NCBI RefSeq assembly: GCF_000019845.1
Contig: NC_010581.1
Coordinates: 687,501 to 751,500, forward strand
Reading direction: 5' to 3'
DNA: 64,000 bases
DNA from: Beijerinckia indica subsp. indica ATCC 9039
Lineage (GTDB): Bacteria; Pseudomonadota; Alphaproteobacteria; Rhizobiales; Beijerinckiaceae
The notes under the pieces were generated by a model. That model was not told the DNA's origin, did no database searches, and worked only from the letters and a program-made list of their open reading frames with translations. The translations under genes were made by a program, and so were the position numbers. Positions 35,343-44,219 of the stretch are shown here, piece by piece. Positions within the stretch are counted from its first letter, which is position 1, and each line of letters starts with the position of its first letter.

Positions 35343-36086
35343 ATGTCTACTTATAGCTTTGGGTCTGGTATATTATATGGATTACGCACAGATTCTCCTA
35401 ACGCTACTCCGATCAATTTTGGATTGATTCAAGATGTTTCGATCGATGAGACTCCGACTATCAAGGAACTTTACGGGCAGAACCAACGGCCTGTAGCGAT
35501 CGCGAGGGGGACGATCAAAACGACCGGTAAAGCGACGCTGGCAAGAATTTCCGGTCTTGCTATGGCAAGTCTGTTTTATGGTGTATCTCCGTCCGCGGGG
35601 CAATTGGCAACGCAGTTTCAAGAGCCATCATCGGTTCCGTCGGATCCTCAAATTGGTTTATCGGTATCCAATGCGGCGACATTCGCCGATGATTATGGAA
35701 TTATATTTGCTGCGTCTGGCCTACCGCTTACAAAAGTAGCGAGTAACCCCACAGCGGGGCAATATTCTTTATCTGATAACAAATATCTATTTGCGTCAGA
35801 TGATGCTGGTAAGGCGATTCTTATCACATACACATATGAGCTCGCCGGTATAGGCCAGAGTATTCACGTACAGAATCAGCTTTTAGGTACGACGCCTATA
35901 TTTCAGTGCCAGTTTTATACGACATTCAATGGTCAGAGTGTGTCTTTGAAATTGAATGCTTGTACCGCGAGCAAATTTTCTTTCGCGACCAAGCTGGAAG
36001 ATTTCACGATGCCGGATTTCGAGTTCTCGTGCTTCGCGGATGCAGCAGGCAATGTCATGACTTGGTCCTTCTCTGAGGTTTCCTGA
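35343..36086 (+). CDS. Probable major tail tube protein
   Basis: 247 residues. The beta-rich sequence (FGLIQDVSIDETPTIKELYG, QNQRPVAIARGTIKTTGKATLARISG) and position between the terminator and the chaperone pair fit a siphovirus tail tube protein. Residues ~135-170 contain NPTAGQYSLSDNKYLF then ASDDAGKAILITYTY, matching a module in the head-tail connector of the same cassette. C-terminal part ends with DFEFSCFADAAGNVMTWSFSE. Two bases separate its stop from the next start. Confidence 0.72.
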   Translation: MSTYSFGSGILYGLRTDSPNATPINFGLIQDVSIDETPTIKELYGQNQRPVAIARGTIKTTGKATLARISGLAMASLFYGVSPSAGQLATQFQEPSSVPSDPQIGLSVSNAATFADDYGIIFAASGLPLTKVASNPTAGQYSLSDNKYLFASDDAGKAILITYTYELAGIGQSIHVQNQLLGTTPIFQCQFYTTFNGQSVSLKLNACTASKFSFATKLEDFTMPDFEFSCFADAAGNVMTWSFSEVS

Positions 36087-36087
36087 T

Positions 36088-36426
36088 ATGACGAGAATGG
36101 CGTCGAAGCAAATTACTCTGGGGCATAAGGTATGGACTATTCGCCCCTTAACTTTGAAGCAGGTGCAGGCCATTGAGCCTGTTCTTTTGGCCGGTGATGG
36201 AAAAGGTGTCGTTGGTACAGCTCTGGCCATTCTTCGCGTCGCGCTATCTCGCGATTTTCCGGAGGACGCGAATTGCCTTGAGGATTTTGAGACCACGACC
36301 GATGAAATTAGTCTCGCCATGGGCGACATATTGCAACTTGGTGGATTTTTGAGGAGTCCTATGCCGGGGGAAGCCAGCGCCGGGGAGAGCCCGGCACCGA
36401 TTGGCGTTGGATCTATTCGCGCTTAA
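36088..36426 (+). CDS. Tail assembly chaperone, short form (gpG-like)
   Basis: 112 residues. LGHKVWTIRPLTLKQVQAIEPVLLAG and the helical remainder resemble the first member of lambda G/GT-type tail chaperone pairs, which coat the tape-measure protein during assembly. Its last ~40 codons overlap an open -1 frame (36306-36662) that encodes the expected second domain. A run of five G at 36366-36370, read ccg|ggg|gaa, is the best slip site; a T5 run at 36346 is another candidate. The normal product ends in a Gly/Pro/Ala tail at the TAA of 36424. Confidence 0.72.
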   Translation: MTRMASKQITLGHKVWTIRPLTLKQVQAIEPVLLAGDGKGVVGTALAILRVALSRDFPEDANCLEDFETTTDEISLAMGDILQLGGFLRSPMPGEASAGESPAPIGVGSIRA

Positions 36427-36662
36427 CGGCAGCACTTGGTTGGACTGCCGCGCAGATCGATGAAATGGCCATGGCAGATCTCATCGATTTATTCTCCTAT
36501 TGGCGTGAGACGCCTCCTGTTCATGAAATACTTTGCGCTGTTTATAAGATCGGATGCGACAAGGCCAAAGTTTCTCAAAAAAGCCAAACTATAGCAGGGG
36601 ATCCTAGTGGCATCAGTGAGCTAATACGGAGGTTCCCAAACGGCTTTGTCACAGGTGCATGA
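36306..36662 (+). CDS. Tail assembly chaperone T domain, -1 frame (translated by frameshift)
   Basis: The -1 frame relative to the gpG-like gene is open from 36306 to the TGA at 36660. Beyond the slip region it reads GTDWRWIYSRLTAALGWTAA, then QIDEMAMADLIDLFSYWRETPP, the recognisable second half of alphaproteobacterial tail chaperones. An ATG at 36465 would give only 65 residues and lose the WRWIYSRL segment, so fusion by a -1 ribosomal frameshift is more plausible than independent initiation. The predicted fusion is about 190 residues. Confidence 0.68.
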
Positions 36663-36700
36663 TAATAAAAACGCCAGGATAACAAAATTTAGATTGTAGG

Positions 36701-38059
36701 ATGATTGAGGTGGCCTCCAACGAAATTGAAGTTCGATTTAGTGCCGATATTTCAGCGTTACGTGCGGGCATACAGCAGGCGTCTGATATTCTGAAAAATG
36801 TTGGATTGTCCTCGCAGAACGCCACACAAAAAGCGTCGGGCTCGCTTGATGATTTGGGGAATACGTTCGGTAATGCCCGTACTTATATGCAGTCGTTTTC
36901 GCAGAATCTCGTTCAAACGCGCAATGAGTCTGTCTCTACATCGGCCGGTATTGGGCTGATTGCGTCGTCATCTACTCAGTTAAGTCAAGCTCTTGGTTCG
37001 GTCAATCAGAATAGCGCTCTTGCACAAAATGCTGAAACAGAGCGTTACAATGCATTGATGGGAGAAGCTGATTTTCGACGCGCTTTGATTCGAGAAGAGG
37101 CACAAGATTACCAAATTAGCTATCAGCAGGAACTGGCTGCCTTACAGTCTAATAATGTCTCCAAACTTGCTGCGATCCGGGATCATTATGCGGCTTTGAA
37201 AAATGCACAAGAGGAAGGGTCGAGCCAATATCTTCGGCTCAGTCAAAGTGACGCGGCGGCTGAGAGGCAAATTCAGCTACAAAATTTTCGTGATATACAG
37301 GATGTCAATCGGCGCTTGGTGCAGGAATATCGGTCAAGCTTCGACGCTATCGGTTCGACTGTGACGAGTTCCGTCATGTCTATGATGCAGGGGCAGCGGA
37401 CGTTTAGTGAAACGGTGCGCAATACGCTTCTGCAGATTATCGAGATGTTCGTGCAAGCGCGTATTCGAACGGTTGCGGAATGGTTGGCTGGAACAATAGC
37501 GCAGACTCAAGTATCTGTCGTCGGTGAAAGTGCCAAGACAAGTGCCGTGTCGGCTGGTACGGCCGTGCGTGTGGGTTTGGAGACGACCGCTTCCTCGGCA
37601 TCGATGGCAAGCACTTTTACGGGAGTTTTGAAGAGTATTTTGGCGTCGGCGACACAAACCTTTGCCGGTATTTTCGGGTTCCTATCGCCGATTCTGGGCC
37701 CAGCTGCTATTGGGCCTGCCGTAGCTGGAGAAGCAACAGTTCTTGCTGCGGCTAGTTCGTTGCCATCTTTTGCCGTAGGTGCATGGTCCTTGCCGAGTGA
37801 TATGATCGCTCAGGTGCATCAAGGTGAAATGATCGTTCCCGCCGGGCCTGCCGCTGCGATGCGTTCTGCATTATCTGGCGGTGGCGATCAGAGGGGAGTG
37901 ATGGTTCAGCATGCAACGAATTTCAATGTGACGGCAATCGACAGTCAAAGCGTATCACAGTTTTTCCGTTACAATGGACGGCAGATCATGCGCACTATTA
38001 ATGATTCAATCCGTGCTGGTACCCATCTTGGTTTATCGAGGCTTTCGAGCCTGAGCTGA
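36701..38059 (+). CDS. Short tail tape-measure / minor tail protein
   Basis: 452 residues. The N-terminal ~230 residues are Ser/Gln-rich helix (SADISALRAGIQQASDILKN, then long coiled-coil-like stretches). A hydrophobic region with GIFGFLSPILGPAAIGPAVAG follows. The C-terminus has VGAWSLPSDMIAQVHQGEMI followed by VPAGPAAAMRSAL, a signature of tape-measure C-termini in proteobacterial prophages. At this length a tail would be short. It is the last phage gene on this strand; baseplate and fibre genes that normally follow are absent. Confidence 0.8.
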   Translation: MIEVASNEIEVRFSADISALRAGIQQASDILKNVGLSSQNATQKASGSLDDLGNTFGNARTYMQSFSQNLVQTRNESVSTSAGIGLIASSSTQLSQALGSVNQNSALAQNAETERYNALMGEADFRRALIREEAQDYQISYQQELAALQSNNVSKLAAIRDHYAALKNAQEEGSSQYLRLSQSDAAAERQIQLQNFRDIQDVNRRLVQEYRSSFDAIGSTVTSSVMSMMQGQRTFSETVRNTLLQIIEMFVQARIRTVAEWLAGTIAQTQVSVVGESAKTSAVSAGTAVRVGLETTASSASMASTFTGVLKSILASATQTFAGIFGFLSPILGPAAIGPAVAGEATVLAAASSLPSFAVGAWSLPSDMIAQVHQGEMIVPAGPAAAMRSALSGGGDQRGVMVQHATNFNVTAIDSQSVSQFFRYNGRQIMRTINDSIRAGTHLGLSRLSSLS

Positions 38060-38067
38060 TGGGTTTC

Positions 38068-38649
38068 CTATTGGAAGGTGGGGTAATTGTCTTTATAGAC
38101 AAGCAGGTTTGTTTTTTCCCACATGGCATCAAACTTCTTTTTGAAGTGTTGTACGATGTCTTTATCGTTTATGATAATCAGATCATTGTCTTGTAATTTA
38201 AGTCCGGAGGCTGAAAGATTAGCGGCTCCGCTGCGTAATAAATATCCATCGATTTGATAGGATTTGAGATGCATAAGCGGTCTATGTTGAGATTTGAACT
38301 TGATCATGACGCCTGACGTGTTTTGAAGTGCTTGTAAGGCTTGATAAGGCTTGCCGTGATCACTGAATTGTCCCTCGTAAAGATATAAACGGACATGGAC
38401 CCCACGCGTTGCAGCACGCGTGAGGGCTTCGATTACGGGAACATCGGTCAGAACATAGGAAGCGAAATCGATTTCGTGCAAAGCTGTATTGATGAGGGCG
38501 ACATCGATATGTTCCAGGTTTTCTTCTGGAGCGTAATGAACAGAAATGGTTTCCTGGTTGCCTGCGTAAACATACAAGTTGGTTGAGGTGATCACCCATA
38601 TGCTTGTCAAAGCTGTGATCGCGATGATTTGTAGTTGTGGTAATCTCAT
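38068..38649 (-). CDS. Exported phospholipase-D-superfamily nuclease (single HKD motif)
   Basis: 193 residues with an N-terminal hydrophobic segment (LQIIAITALTSIWVITSTNLYVYA) acting as signal peptide or anchor. One HKD motif is visible: MHLKSYQIDGYLLRSGAANLSASG, with His, Lys and Asp in HxK(x)4D spacing. Single-motif members of about this size (Nuc type) dimerise and act as periplasmic endonucleases. It is convergent with the tape-measure gene, eight bases apart, so it may have travelled with the phage cassette. Confidence 0.83.
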   Translation of the reverse strand: MRLPQLQIIAITALTSIWVITSTNLYVYAGNQETISVHYAPEENLEHIDVALINTALHEIDFASYVLTDVPVIEALTRAATRGVHVRLYLYEGQFSDHGKPYQALQALQNTSGVMIKFKSQHRPLMHLKSYQIDGYLLRSGAANLSASGLKLQDNDLIIINDKDIVQHFKKKFDAMWEKTNLLVYKDNYPTFQ

Positions 38650-38974
38650 AAATATCTCTTAAAAATAAGTTCTGCCCGTTTGAAGAAACGGTGCGCACGT
38701 ATATGATAATTATTTTTGGCAATTTAAGGGTTGTAATGAGAATGTGTGTTTGATGGATGAAATAAACACAGAAACTTGTATTCAAGCGTAATATCTAGCA
38801 ACTTATCGATTGCTATTGGGACTTATGCCTTAATTATATATTCTAGTATTCATTAAGGTGGCCGCGGCTTTGCGATAAGGATATTCAGAATATTGGATAA
38901 GCTCAGCGATCACGCTGGTGGCATGAAAATTAAACTTATACTAAAATAACAATATTAAGAAGCTGGCGGTCAGT
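38650..38974. other. AT-rich gene-free stretch
   Basis: About 325 bases upstream of the nuclease gene. It should carry that gene's promoter. I see no reading frame with support, no RNA gene and no repeat matching the left end of the phage cassette. Confidence 0.5.
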
Positions 38975-39259
38975 CTATACTTGAAAGGCTTCTTGCCATT
39001 TTTTGCCGTTATGCGCGCCGACGATGAGTCTTTGTTGCGCTGCAATGGTAAGTTTCACTTTTTTCCAATGGCTGGCCGAACGACTTTTGTCGAGGCATTT
39101 TCCCCGGGCGCGATCGCGTGCCTCACGGTAAGCTTGGTCGTTATAATGGCTGATGAGATAAAGGGCATCTGCTTCAACAAGCCGAGCTTGCTTTGATCGT
39201 TCGATAAAACCCATCTGGCTGGGGAGAAAAAAATCGAAGAATCTTGCAAATTGGGGCAT
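38975..39259 (-). CDS. Small hypothetical protein
   Basis: 94 residues, or 79 from the ATG at 39214. Helical and charged: VEADALYLISHYNDQAYREA then RDRARGKCLDKSRSASHWKK, similar in style to small proteins of unknown role seen in Rhizobiales genomes. No catalytic motif, signal peptide or membrane segment. It lies alone between the phage region and the core genome. Confidence 0.5.
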   Translation of the reverse strand: MPQFARFFDFFLPSQMGFIERSKQARLVEADALYLISHYNDQAYREARDRARGKCLDKSRSASHWKKVKLTIAAQQRLIVGAHNGKKWQEAFQV

Positions 39260-39414
39260 AATAAACGGCTCAGACAGGGAAGTCGTCGGTCAAGCGGAAC
39301 ATACATGGAACATAGCAGGATCGCAATTGATATGTTCCTGTTTTATTCTTTTAATGCTCTGACTCAGCCCTTGGATGGCATTGTCCCCCATCAGTAGAGG
39401 CCAATTCTTAAAAT

Positions 39415-39966
39415 ATGGTTTCCAACGAAAAAGCGCGGGCCGCTTTAACCGCCCATCCCTTGCCGGAAAGCCCTTGGATCGAGGTGACCGATGAGGCGAT
39501 CCTCATCAAGGCCGGGTTCAGTGAGCAACTTCTTCAATTGCTTCGATGGGTACCGAAAGTTCAATGGCGGCCCGATAAACGCTATTGGGTGGTGCCGCTC
39601 AGCGGCGCGGAAACCGTTCGGGCCGTTCTCCCAGAGATCACACGCTTGAGCGAACTCACCTTGCCGGGCAAGGGGAAGAGCGTGGTTTCGGAAACTCCTC
39701 ATTCAGATGAAGAGATGTTTCGCGAGGCTGCTCGGCTTCTTTTCGGGGCCGAATGGCAACGAGAGACGGCACTCGCCCTTGGTCGAAATGAAACTGAACT
39801 CGCCCGCTGGCTTCTGGGCGAACACGCGTTCGGCGATGCGGATGAATTATTGCGGGATATGCTTGCCCTCATGCGGCAAAGGGCTTCCAGGATCGAGGAG
39901 GAGGCCGATCGATTCCAGGCCGCTCTGGAACGACGGACTGCAGGTGTGCAGCCTGCCAATCCTTAA
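39415..39966 (+). CDS. Conserved hypothetical protein with possible HARP-like segment
   Basis: 183 residues. The first ~90 residues include VPKVQWRPDKRYWVVPLSGAETVRAVL, which has the shape of a HARP-type domain (the DNA-annealing motif of SMARCAL1-like proteins: a strand, DKRxW, P-L and a helix). The C-terminal half is helical and acidic (DADELLRDMLALMRQRASRIEEEADRFQ). GC-rich codon use shows a return to core genome. The domain resemblance is by eye only and could be wrong. Confidence 0.6.
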   Translation: MVSNEKARAALTAHPLPESPWIEVTDEAILIKAGFSEQLLQLLRWVPKVQWRPDKRYWVVPLSGAETVRAVLPEITRLSELTLPGKGKSVVSETPHSDEEMFREAARLLFGAEWQRETALALGRNETELARWLLGEHAFGDADELLRDMLALMRQRASRIEEEADRFQAALERRTAGVQPANP

Positions 39967-40135
39967 GGTGCGTTTGTGATGCGGGAAGGACGGCGGCTGT
40001 TCGAAGATAGCGGACTGTGTTCTCGCATGCATGGGATGAACTCCTTGCCGCGTAGGCGCTCGGCAGACAAGGAAGAATGGCGCGTTTATCTTGCGCGAGG
40101 CAGAGCTCCTCTGTTCATGCAGCGTACCAACCTGT

Positions 40136-40672
40136 TCAGGGAAGTTTCATGAAGAGGTTGAGGCTGCTCGCGAACAAAGTCACACTGCCGCCGCCCAAAA
40201 GGATCCAAAACGTTTCAATCTTCGTCGTCAGGAGCAGGATGAGGCTGATGACCGCGATTGCGATGGTGATGGGATCCGTCAAGGCGTCCTTGCCGAGGGG
40301 GATAGCCGCGGCGAGCAGAAGGCCTGAGCTGGCTATGACCACGCTCTGCAAGACAGTTTTCACGCGGGGATGCTCGACCCTCCGGCCGGCATAGTGGAGA
40401 ACGGGTATGATTGATAAGGCCGGTGTGATCATCGCTAGCCAACCCGCAAAGGCGCCAGGCAGGCCGGCGACGAAGTAGCCAACACTCACGATAAAAAGCC
40501 CGACAGCGCCTGGCGTGCTTCGCGTGATGATAATGGCTTCGTTCAATTGCTGATCCGTCAACACATGGTGCTGAACGACAAGCGCATCCTGTACTGCGGG
40601 TAAAGCCGCGAGGCCGGCGAAGGATGTGGCCGTCGCTTTCAACAGGATGAGATAGAGCAGAACGACATTCAT
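40136..40672 (-). CDS. Chromate transporter subunit, second half
   Basis: 178 residues from the ATG at 40672, which overlaps the stop of the preceding gene (ATGA). About six hydrophobic segments (VLLYLILLKATATSFAGLAAL, then TRSTPGAVGLFIVSVGYFVAG, WLAMITPALSIIPVLHYAG, a last one near LTTKIETFWILLGGGSVTLF). The PGAVG and SFAGLAALP motifs match CHR-domain proteins. With its partner it forms a short-chain CHR pair, exporting chromate by inference from the family. Confidence 0.85.
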   Translation of the reverse strand: MNVVLLYLILLKATATSFAGLAALPAVQDALVVQHHVLTDQQLNEAIIITRSTPGAVGLFIVSVGYFVAGLPGAFAGWLAMITPALSIIPVLHYAGRRVEHPRVKTVLQSVVIASSGLLLAAAIPLGKDALTDPITIAIAVISLILLLTTKIETFWILLGGGSVTLFASSLNLFMKLP

Positions 40673-41265
40673 GCGTGAACCGGAGGGAGGAAAAGGCCAA
40701 TGGCTCCCGCCAGCAACAAAACTTCGATCGCGGGAATTTTGAGGAAGACATAAAGCACGAAAGCCGCGCTGCCGATGGTGATGAGGCGTGTCCGTTCGGC
40801 GGAATTGGCATGGGGCTTGGCAATGATCCAAGCGGTCTTGACGGTCAAAGCGACGGCACCCGCCATGGCGCCGCGAAGCGTTTCACTGACCAAAACATTG
40901 TCCTGCCAAACGTCGAACAGGACGGTGAGCAGAACGACCATCAAGGTGCAAGGAACCGAGGCCGCGAGAAGGGCGACTATGGCGCCGGGGATTTGCCGGA
41001 GAACCCAGCCAAGACCCGTACAAAAGGCCAAAAGATTGGTGCCGGGTATCAGACGCGCCAAGGCGAAACACAGGGTAAAATCATCCTGCCTCACCCACTG
41101 ACGTTTTTCAACGAGTTGTTGATGGATGGCCGCTGCCGTCAGACTGCCGCCCCCCATTGTGAAATTGGCGTGTCGTAGGAAGACATTGGCGATTTGAGCA
41201 AGGTCCGGGGCTGGCGCTGTCTCGTCATGTCCGATCAATTTGGTCTGCTGTGATCCGACCTTCAT
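40669..41265 (-). CDS. Chromate transporter subunit, first half
   Basis: 198 residues. Single CHR domain with FLRHANFTMGGGSLTAAAIHQQLVEKRQW, then FALARLIPGTNLLAFCTGLGW, close to the characteristic N-terminal CHR motifs (normally F-F-x-S-G/GG and GPxG). About six membrane segments. Paired genes of one CHR domain each are known to need each other; the four-base overlap with the next gene fits co-production. Its role here (chromate resistance or another anion) is not shown by sequence. Confidence 0.85.
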   Translation of the reverse strand: MKVGSQQTKLIGHDETAPAPDLAQIANVFLRHANFTMGGGSLTAAAIHQQLVEKRQWVRQDDFTLCFALARLIPGTNLLAFCTGLGWVLRQIPGAIVALLAASVPCTLMVVLLTVLFDVWQDNVLVSETLRGAMAGAVALTVKTAWIIAKPHANSAERTRLITIGSAAFVLYVFLKIPAIEVLLLAGAIGLFLPPVHA

Positions 41266-41364
41266 GGCGCCTCGTGCTTCCGATCTCTTGCTGCCGATGA
41301 CAAGCCATGCGCGTGCCGAAGGCTGATGCCAGATCGATATCCGAGGCTTTATATCAGCGTCAAT

Positions 41365-41835
41365 TCACGCCTTTTTTTCCCAGCGATCAGAGTCGTTCTG
41401 CTGCCAATAGGTTAGGGGCAAAGAGCGCGCCTTCAAATCTTGCCATTGCCGCCGGGCGATCGTCAGTTCTTCCTCGTCGTGGCCGTTGAACAGCACGATC
41501 ATCCGCGCGTAAAGAGAGGAGGAGGGATCTTGCATGAGGCTGACGATATCGGCACCCTCGATGAATAATCGCAGCCGTGCGCCATTAGGATTATCCATTT
41601 CCGTGGTGAGATAAACGGGCTGCATGACGGCATCGCCGTCACACGCCCGTCCATGGGCGAGAAAACTCGCATCCGAATAGACCCAAAGCCATTGATCGAG
41701 CACGGCCAAGCGTTCCTCGCTCCGAGCCTGAACGATGGCGCGCCAGCCATGCTCCAGGGATTTCTCGAGAAGTTTCGGCAGGACGCGCTCAATGGGGTGG
41801 CGCTGGAGATGATAGAACCAGATGTCGATGGCCAT
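41365..41835 (-). CDS. holC: DNA polymerase III chi subunit
   Basis: 156 residues from the ATG at 41835; the longer frame overlaps pepA. It starts MAIDIWFYHLQRHPIERVLP and contains RAIVQARSEERLAVLDQWLWVYSDASFLAHG, then LFNGHDEEELTIARRQWQDLKA, typical of HolC. In the replisome it links the clamp loader to SSB. It follows pepA by ten bases on the same strand, an arrangement common in Proteobacteria. Confidence 0.92.
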   Translation of the reverse strand: MAIDIWFYHLQRHPIERVLPKLLEKSLEHGWRAIVQARSEERLAVLDQWLWVYSDASFLAHGRACDGDAVMQPVYLTTEMDNPNGARLRLFIEGADIVSLMQDPSSSLYARMIVLFNGHDEEELTIARRQWQDLKARSLPLTYWQQNDSDRWEKKA

Positions 41836-41845
41836 GCCTCGAGTG

Positions 41846-43474
41846 TCAGGACTCGTAATGATCGGCAACCAAGCGGTCGAGCAGCCGTACGCCGAAACCA
41901 GATCCCCAGCTTTGGTTGGTTTCACTATGCGGCGAACTCATGCCGGTGCCCGCAATGTCGAGGTGCGCCCAGGGCGTGCCATTGACGAAGCGTTGCAGGA
42001 ATTGCGCGGCGGTGATCGAACCGGCATGGCGGCCACCGGTATTTTTCATATCGGCGAATTTTGAATCGATCATTTTATCATAGGCTGGCCCCAGCGGGAG
42101 ACGCCAGAGTTTTTCGCCCGTAACCTTGCCGGCATCGAGCAGATTCTCGCTCAATTCATCATTATTGGAGAAAAGGCCCGCATGGTCCTGCCCGAGGGCG
42201 ACGAGAATGGCGCCGGTGAGCGTGGCGAGATCGATGATGAATTTCGGCTTGTACTTATCTTGCACATACCAAAGCACATCGGCGAGGACGAGGCGGCCTT
42301 CGGCATCGGTATTGATGACCTCGATGGTCTGACCGGACATGGATTTCACGATATCGCCGGGCCGCTGAGCATTGGGGCCCGGCATGTTCTCGACAAGGCC
42401 GATCGCGCCGATGGCATCGACCTTGGCCTTGCGGGTCGCCAAGGTTTGCATCAGGCCGACGACACAGGCGGCCCCCGCCATATCGCCTTTCATATCTTCC
42501 ATGCCGGCGGCTGGCTTGATCGAAATACCGCCGGTATCAAAGCATACGCCCTTGCCGACGAAGGCGATCGGCTTCGTTTTCGCATTATCTTTGCCGCTCT
42601 TGGGCGCGTTCTTGAGACCGCGCCAGCGCATGATGACGACGCGGCTTTCACGGATGGAGCCTTGCCCCACGGCGAGGAGGGACCCCATGCCCAGTTCGAG
42701 CATCGCCGGCTCGTCGAGGATCGTGATCTCGACACCGAGCTTTTCGAGAGCAGCGGCGCGCTGGGCGAATTCTTCCGGATAGAGAATATTGGCTGGTTCA
42801 TTGACCAGTGAGCGGGCCGTCAGAACACCCGCGGCCAGGGCCTCGCGGTTTTTTGCCTCGCGTCGCGCGGCGGCGGGCTCATCCACGGCAAGAAGGATCT
42901 CCGTCGGACCTTGCGTTTCGAGGCCGTCTTTTTTCTTGGTTTTGTAGATATCGAAGCGATAGTCGCGTAATTGTAGGCCCAGCAGAAAATCGGCGGCCGC
43001 CGCTGCTCTGTCCATATTTGAAAAGGGTGGATCGAAAGCAACGAGGGCGCTGGCTCCTTGACCAAGCTTGCCGAGCAGCGCGCCGCCAAGAGCGGCGAAA
43101 TCCTCCGGCTTGGCGGTTTCTTCCTTTTCCGATTCGTCCTTGTCCTTTTTCTTGCTTTGCGATTCCGGGGCGAGGCCTGTGCCCTGCACGATGATTCGGT
43201 CAGCGGCGAAACCGGCGGGTGCGAGAATTTCGAGGAAAGAGAGCGACTTGCCCTTGAATTTCGCAACTTCCGCGGCCCGCTTGATGAGGGCTTCGCCTTC
43301 TGCACCAATGAGGTTCAATGTCGTTTCGCCAAATGTGACATCGCGTCCCGCGAGAAGCACCAAAGTCTGGGATTTCTTGGCTTTTCCGGGTGTTTTCTTC
43401 GCCGAGGCCTGAGCTGGCGATTGCGCCGTCAACGGGGCGAGCGCGACGAATTCGATTTTCATGGGCTCCGACAT
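41846..43474 (-). CDS. pepA: Leucyl aminopeptidase (M17)
   Basis: 542 residues, ~40 longer than usual. Cytosolic zinc/manganese aminopeptidase releasing N-terminal residues from peptides. The C-terminal catalytic domain has [26 protein letters not shown] and [16 protein letters not shown], with the metal-binding Asp/Glu and catalytic residues. The N-terminal domain carries a lysine/glutamate-rich insert ([20 protein letters not shown]) accounting for most of the extra length. Start chosen at 43474, with GAGGA upstream; a second ATG four codons in is possible. Confidence 0.94.
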   Translation of the reverse strand: MSEPMKIEFVALAPLTAQSPAQASAKKTPGKAKKSQTLVLLAGRDVTFGETTLNLIGAEGEALIKRAAEVAKFKGKSLSFLEILAPAGFAADRIIVQGTGLAPESQSKKKDKDESEKEETAKPEDFAALGGALLGKLGQGASALVAFDPPFSNMDRAAAAADFLLGLQLRDYRFDIYKTKKKDGLETQGPTEILLAVDEPAAARREAKNREALAAGVLTARSLVNEPANILYPEEFAQRAAALEKLGVEITILDEPAMLELGMGSLLAVGQGSIRESRVVIMRWRGLKNAPKSGKDNAKTKPIAFVGKGVCFDTGGISIKPAAGMEDMKGDMAGAACVVGLMQTLATRKAKVDAIGAIGLVENMPGPNAQRPGDIVKSMSGQTIEVINTDAEGRLVLADVLWYVQDKYKPKFIIDLATLTGAILVALGQDHAGLFSNNDELSENLLDAGKVTGEKLWRLPLGPAYDKMIDSKFADMKNTGGRHAGSITAAQFLQRFVNGTPWAHLDIAGTGMSSPHSETNQSWGSGFGVRLLDRLVADHYES

Positions 43475-44219
43475 ATGATCCTCAGCATGCCAAAAGGGGC
43501 TGCACTCAACAAATTTCGACAGGTTTGCTTCGTTTAAAGTTTTGCGCGGTCTTTGTCGCTCCGATCATGTTCCTGCCAAGCTAGCTGTGCAAGAGTCTTG
43601 CTATTCGCGGCACTCGCGGGAATATTCCCATGGAAATATCTCCCGGGGCGCACCGATAGAGATCAGGGGATGAAAACGGTTGGGGACCTGTGTCGAGATC
43701 AGGCTTGCCATAGCCTCGGCAACTGGCTATCCGTACCCGCCGGTCCGGTTCTGGCGGCTGGGTTTTCCTCGGCTGCGCATCGAACCTGAACGTGAATATC
43801 TTTTTGGATGAATTTGATTTTTTTATAAAGACTTATAGCATCACTCTCGCGTCTGATAACGAGTGATGCCATGGACTCACCCGGAGTTTGTCGTGCGACA
43901 AAAGTCGCTCGAGTCGAGATATAATATGGGGACGAGATTCGGCATGGAGAAGAGAGTGGAAGCGGGTGGGAGATTCTAGCCGGCGGGCGTGATTTTGCCA
44001 GAATGCTTTGCATGATTTGCGGCGGCGGTGGGCGACGGATATCTGGATCAATCCGGGTTGTGCTGCCTGACGGCGCGAGTGGGGCAATGGGGAAATGGCC
44101 TTGAGGATTAAAATGCCCGAACGCGCGACCGATTCGGATCCTGCGAGGCGGATCGGAAGACCAGCCTTTTCCATTGTTTTTGACCAAGATGCTTTTGAAG
44201 GGGAGATGGACAGCCGCCT
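43475..44219. other. 745-base gap where lptF would be expected
   Basis: Between pepA (leftward) and lptG (rightward) I find no open reading frame with family resemblance. In related genomes lptF normally begins here and precedes lptG. The translations of all frames show no LptF pattern and no obvious decayed copy. The stretch includes a candidate promoter with a 16-base dyad (43887-43925). Confidence 0.5.
43887..43925 (+). promoter_or_regulatory. Candidate promoter with overlapping dyad upstream of lptG
   Basis: A 7-bp dyad TTTGTCG-TG-CGACAAA (43887-43902) is followed by a perfect -10 hexamer TATAAT at 43920-43925. The dyad's right half overlaps a plausible -35 region. It points toward lptG, ~295 bases away. 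Sequence support is modest and the regulator is unknown. Confidence 0.3.

Noticed and set aside
36465..36662. Independent 65-residue gene starting at ATG 36465
   Set aside because: The conserved chaperone segment lies upstream of this ATG in the same frame; frameshift fusion explains it better.
25900..39400. Attachment-site repeats or tRNA flanking the phage cassette
   Set aside because: Comparing both flanks by eye gave no shared direct repeat and no tRNA gene.
43475..44219. Decayed lptF in the gap before lptG
   Set aside because: Frames read on both strands show no LptF-like membrane segments or motifs.
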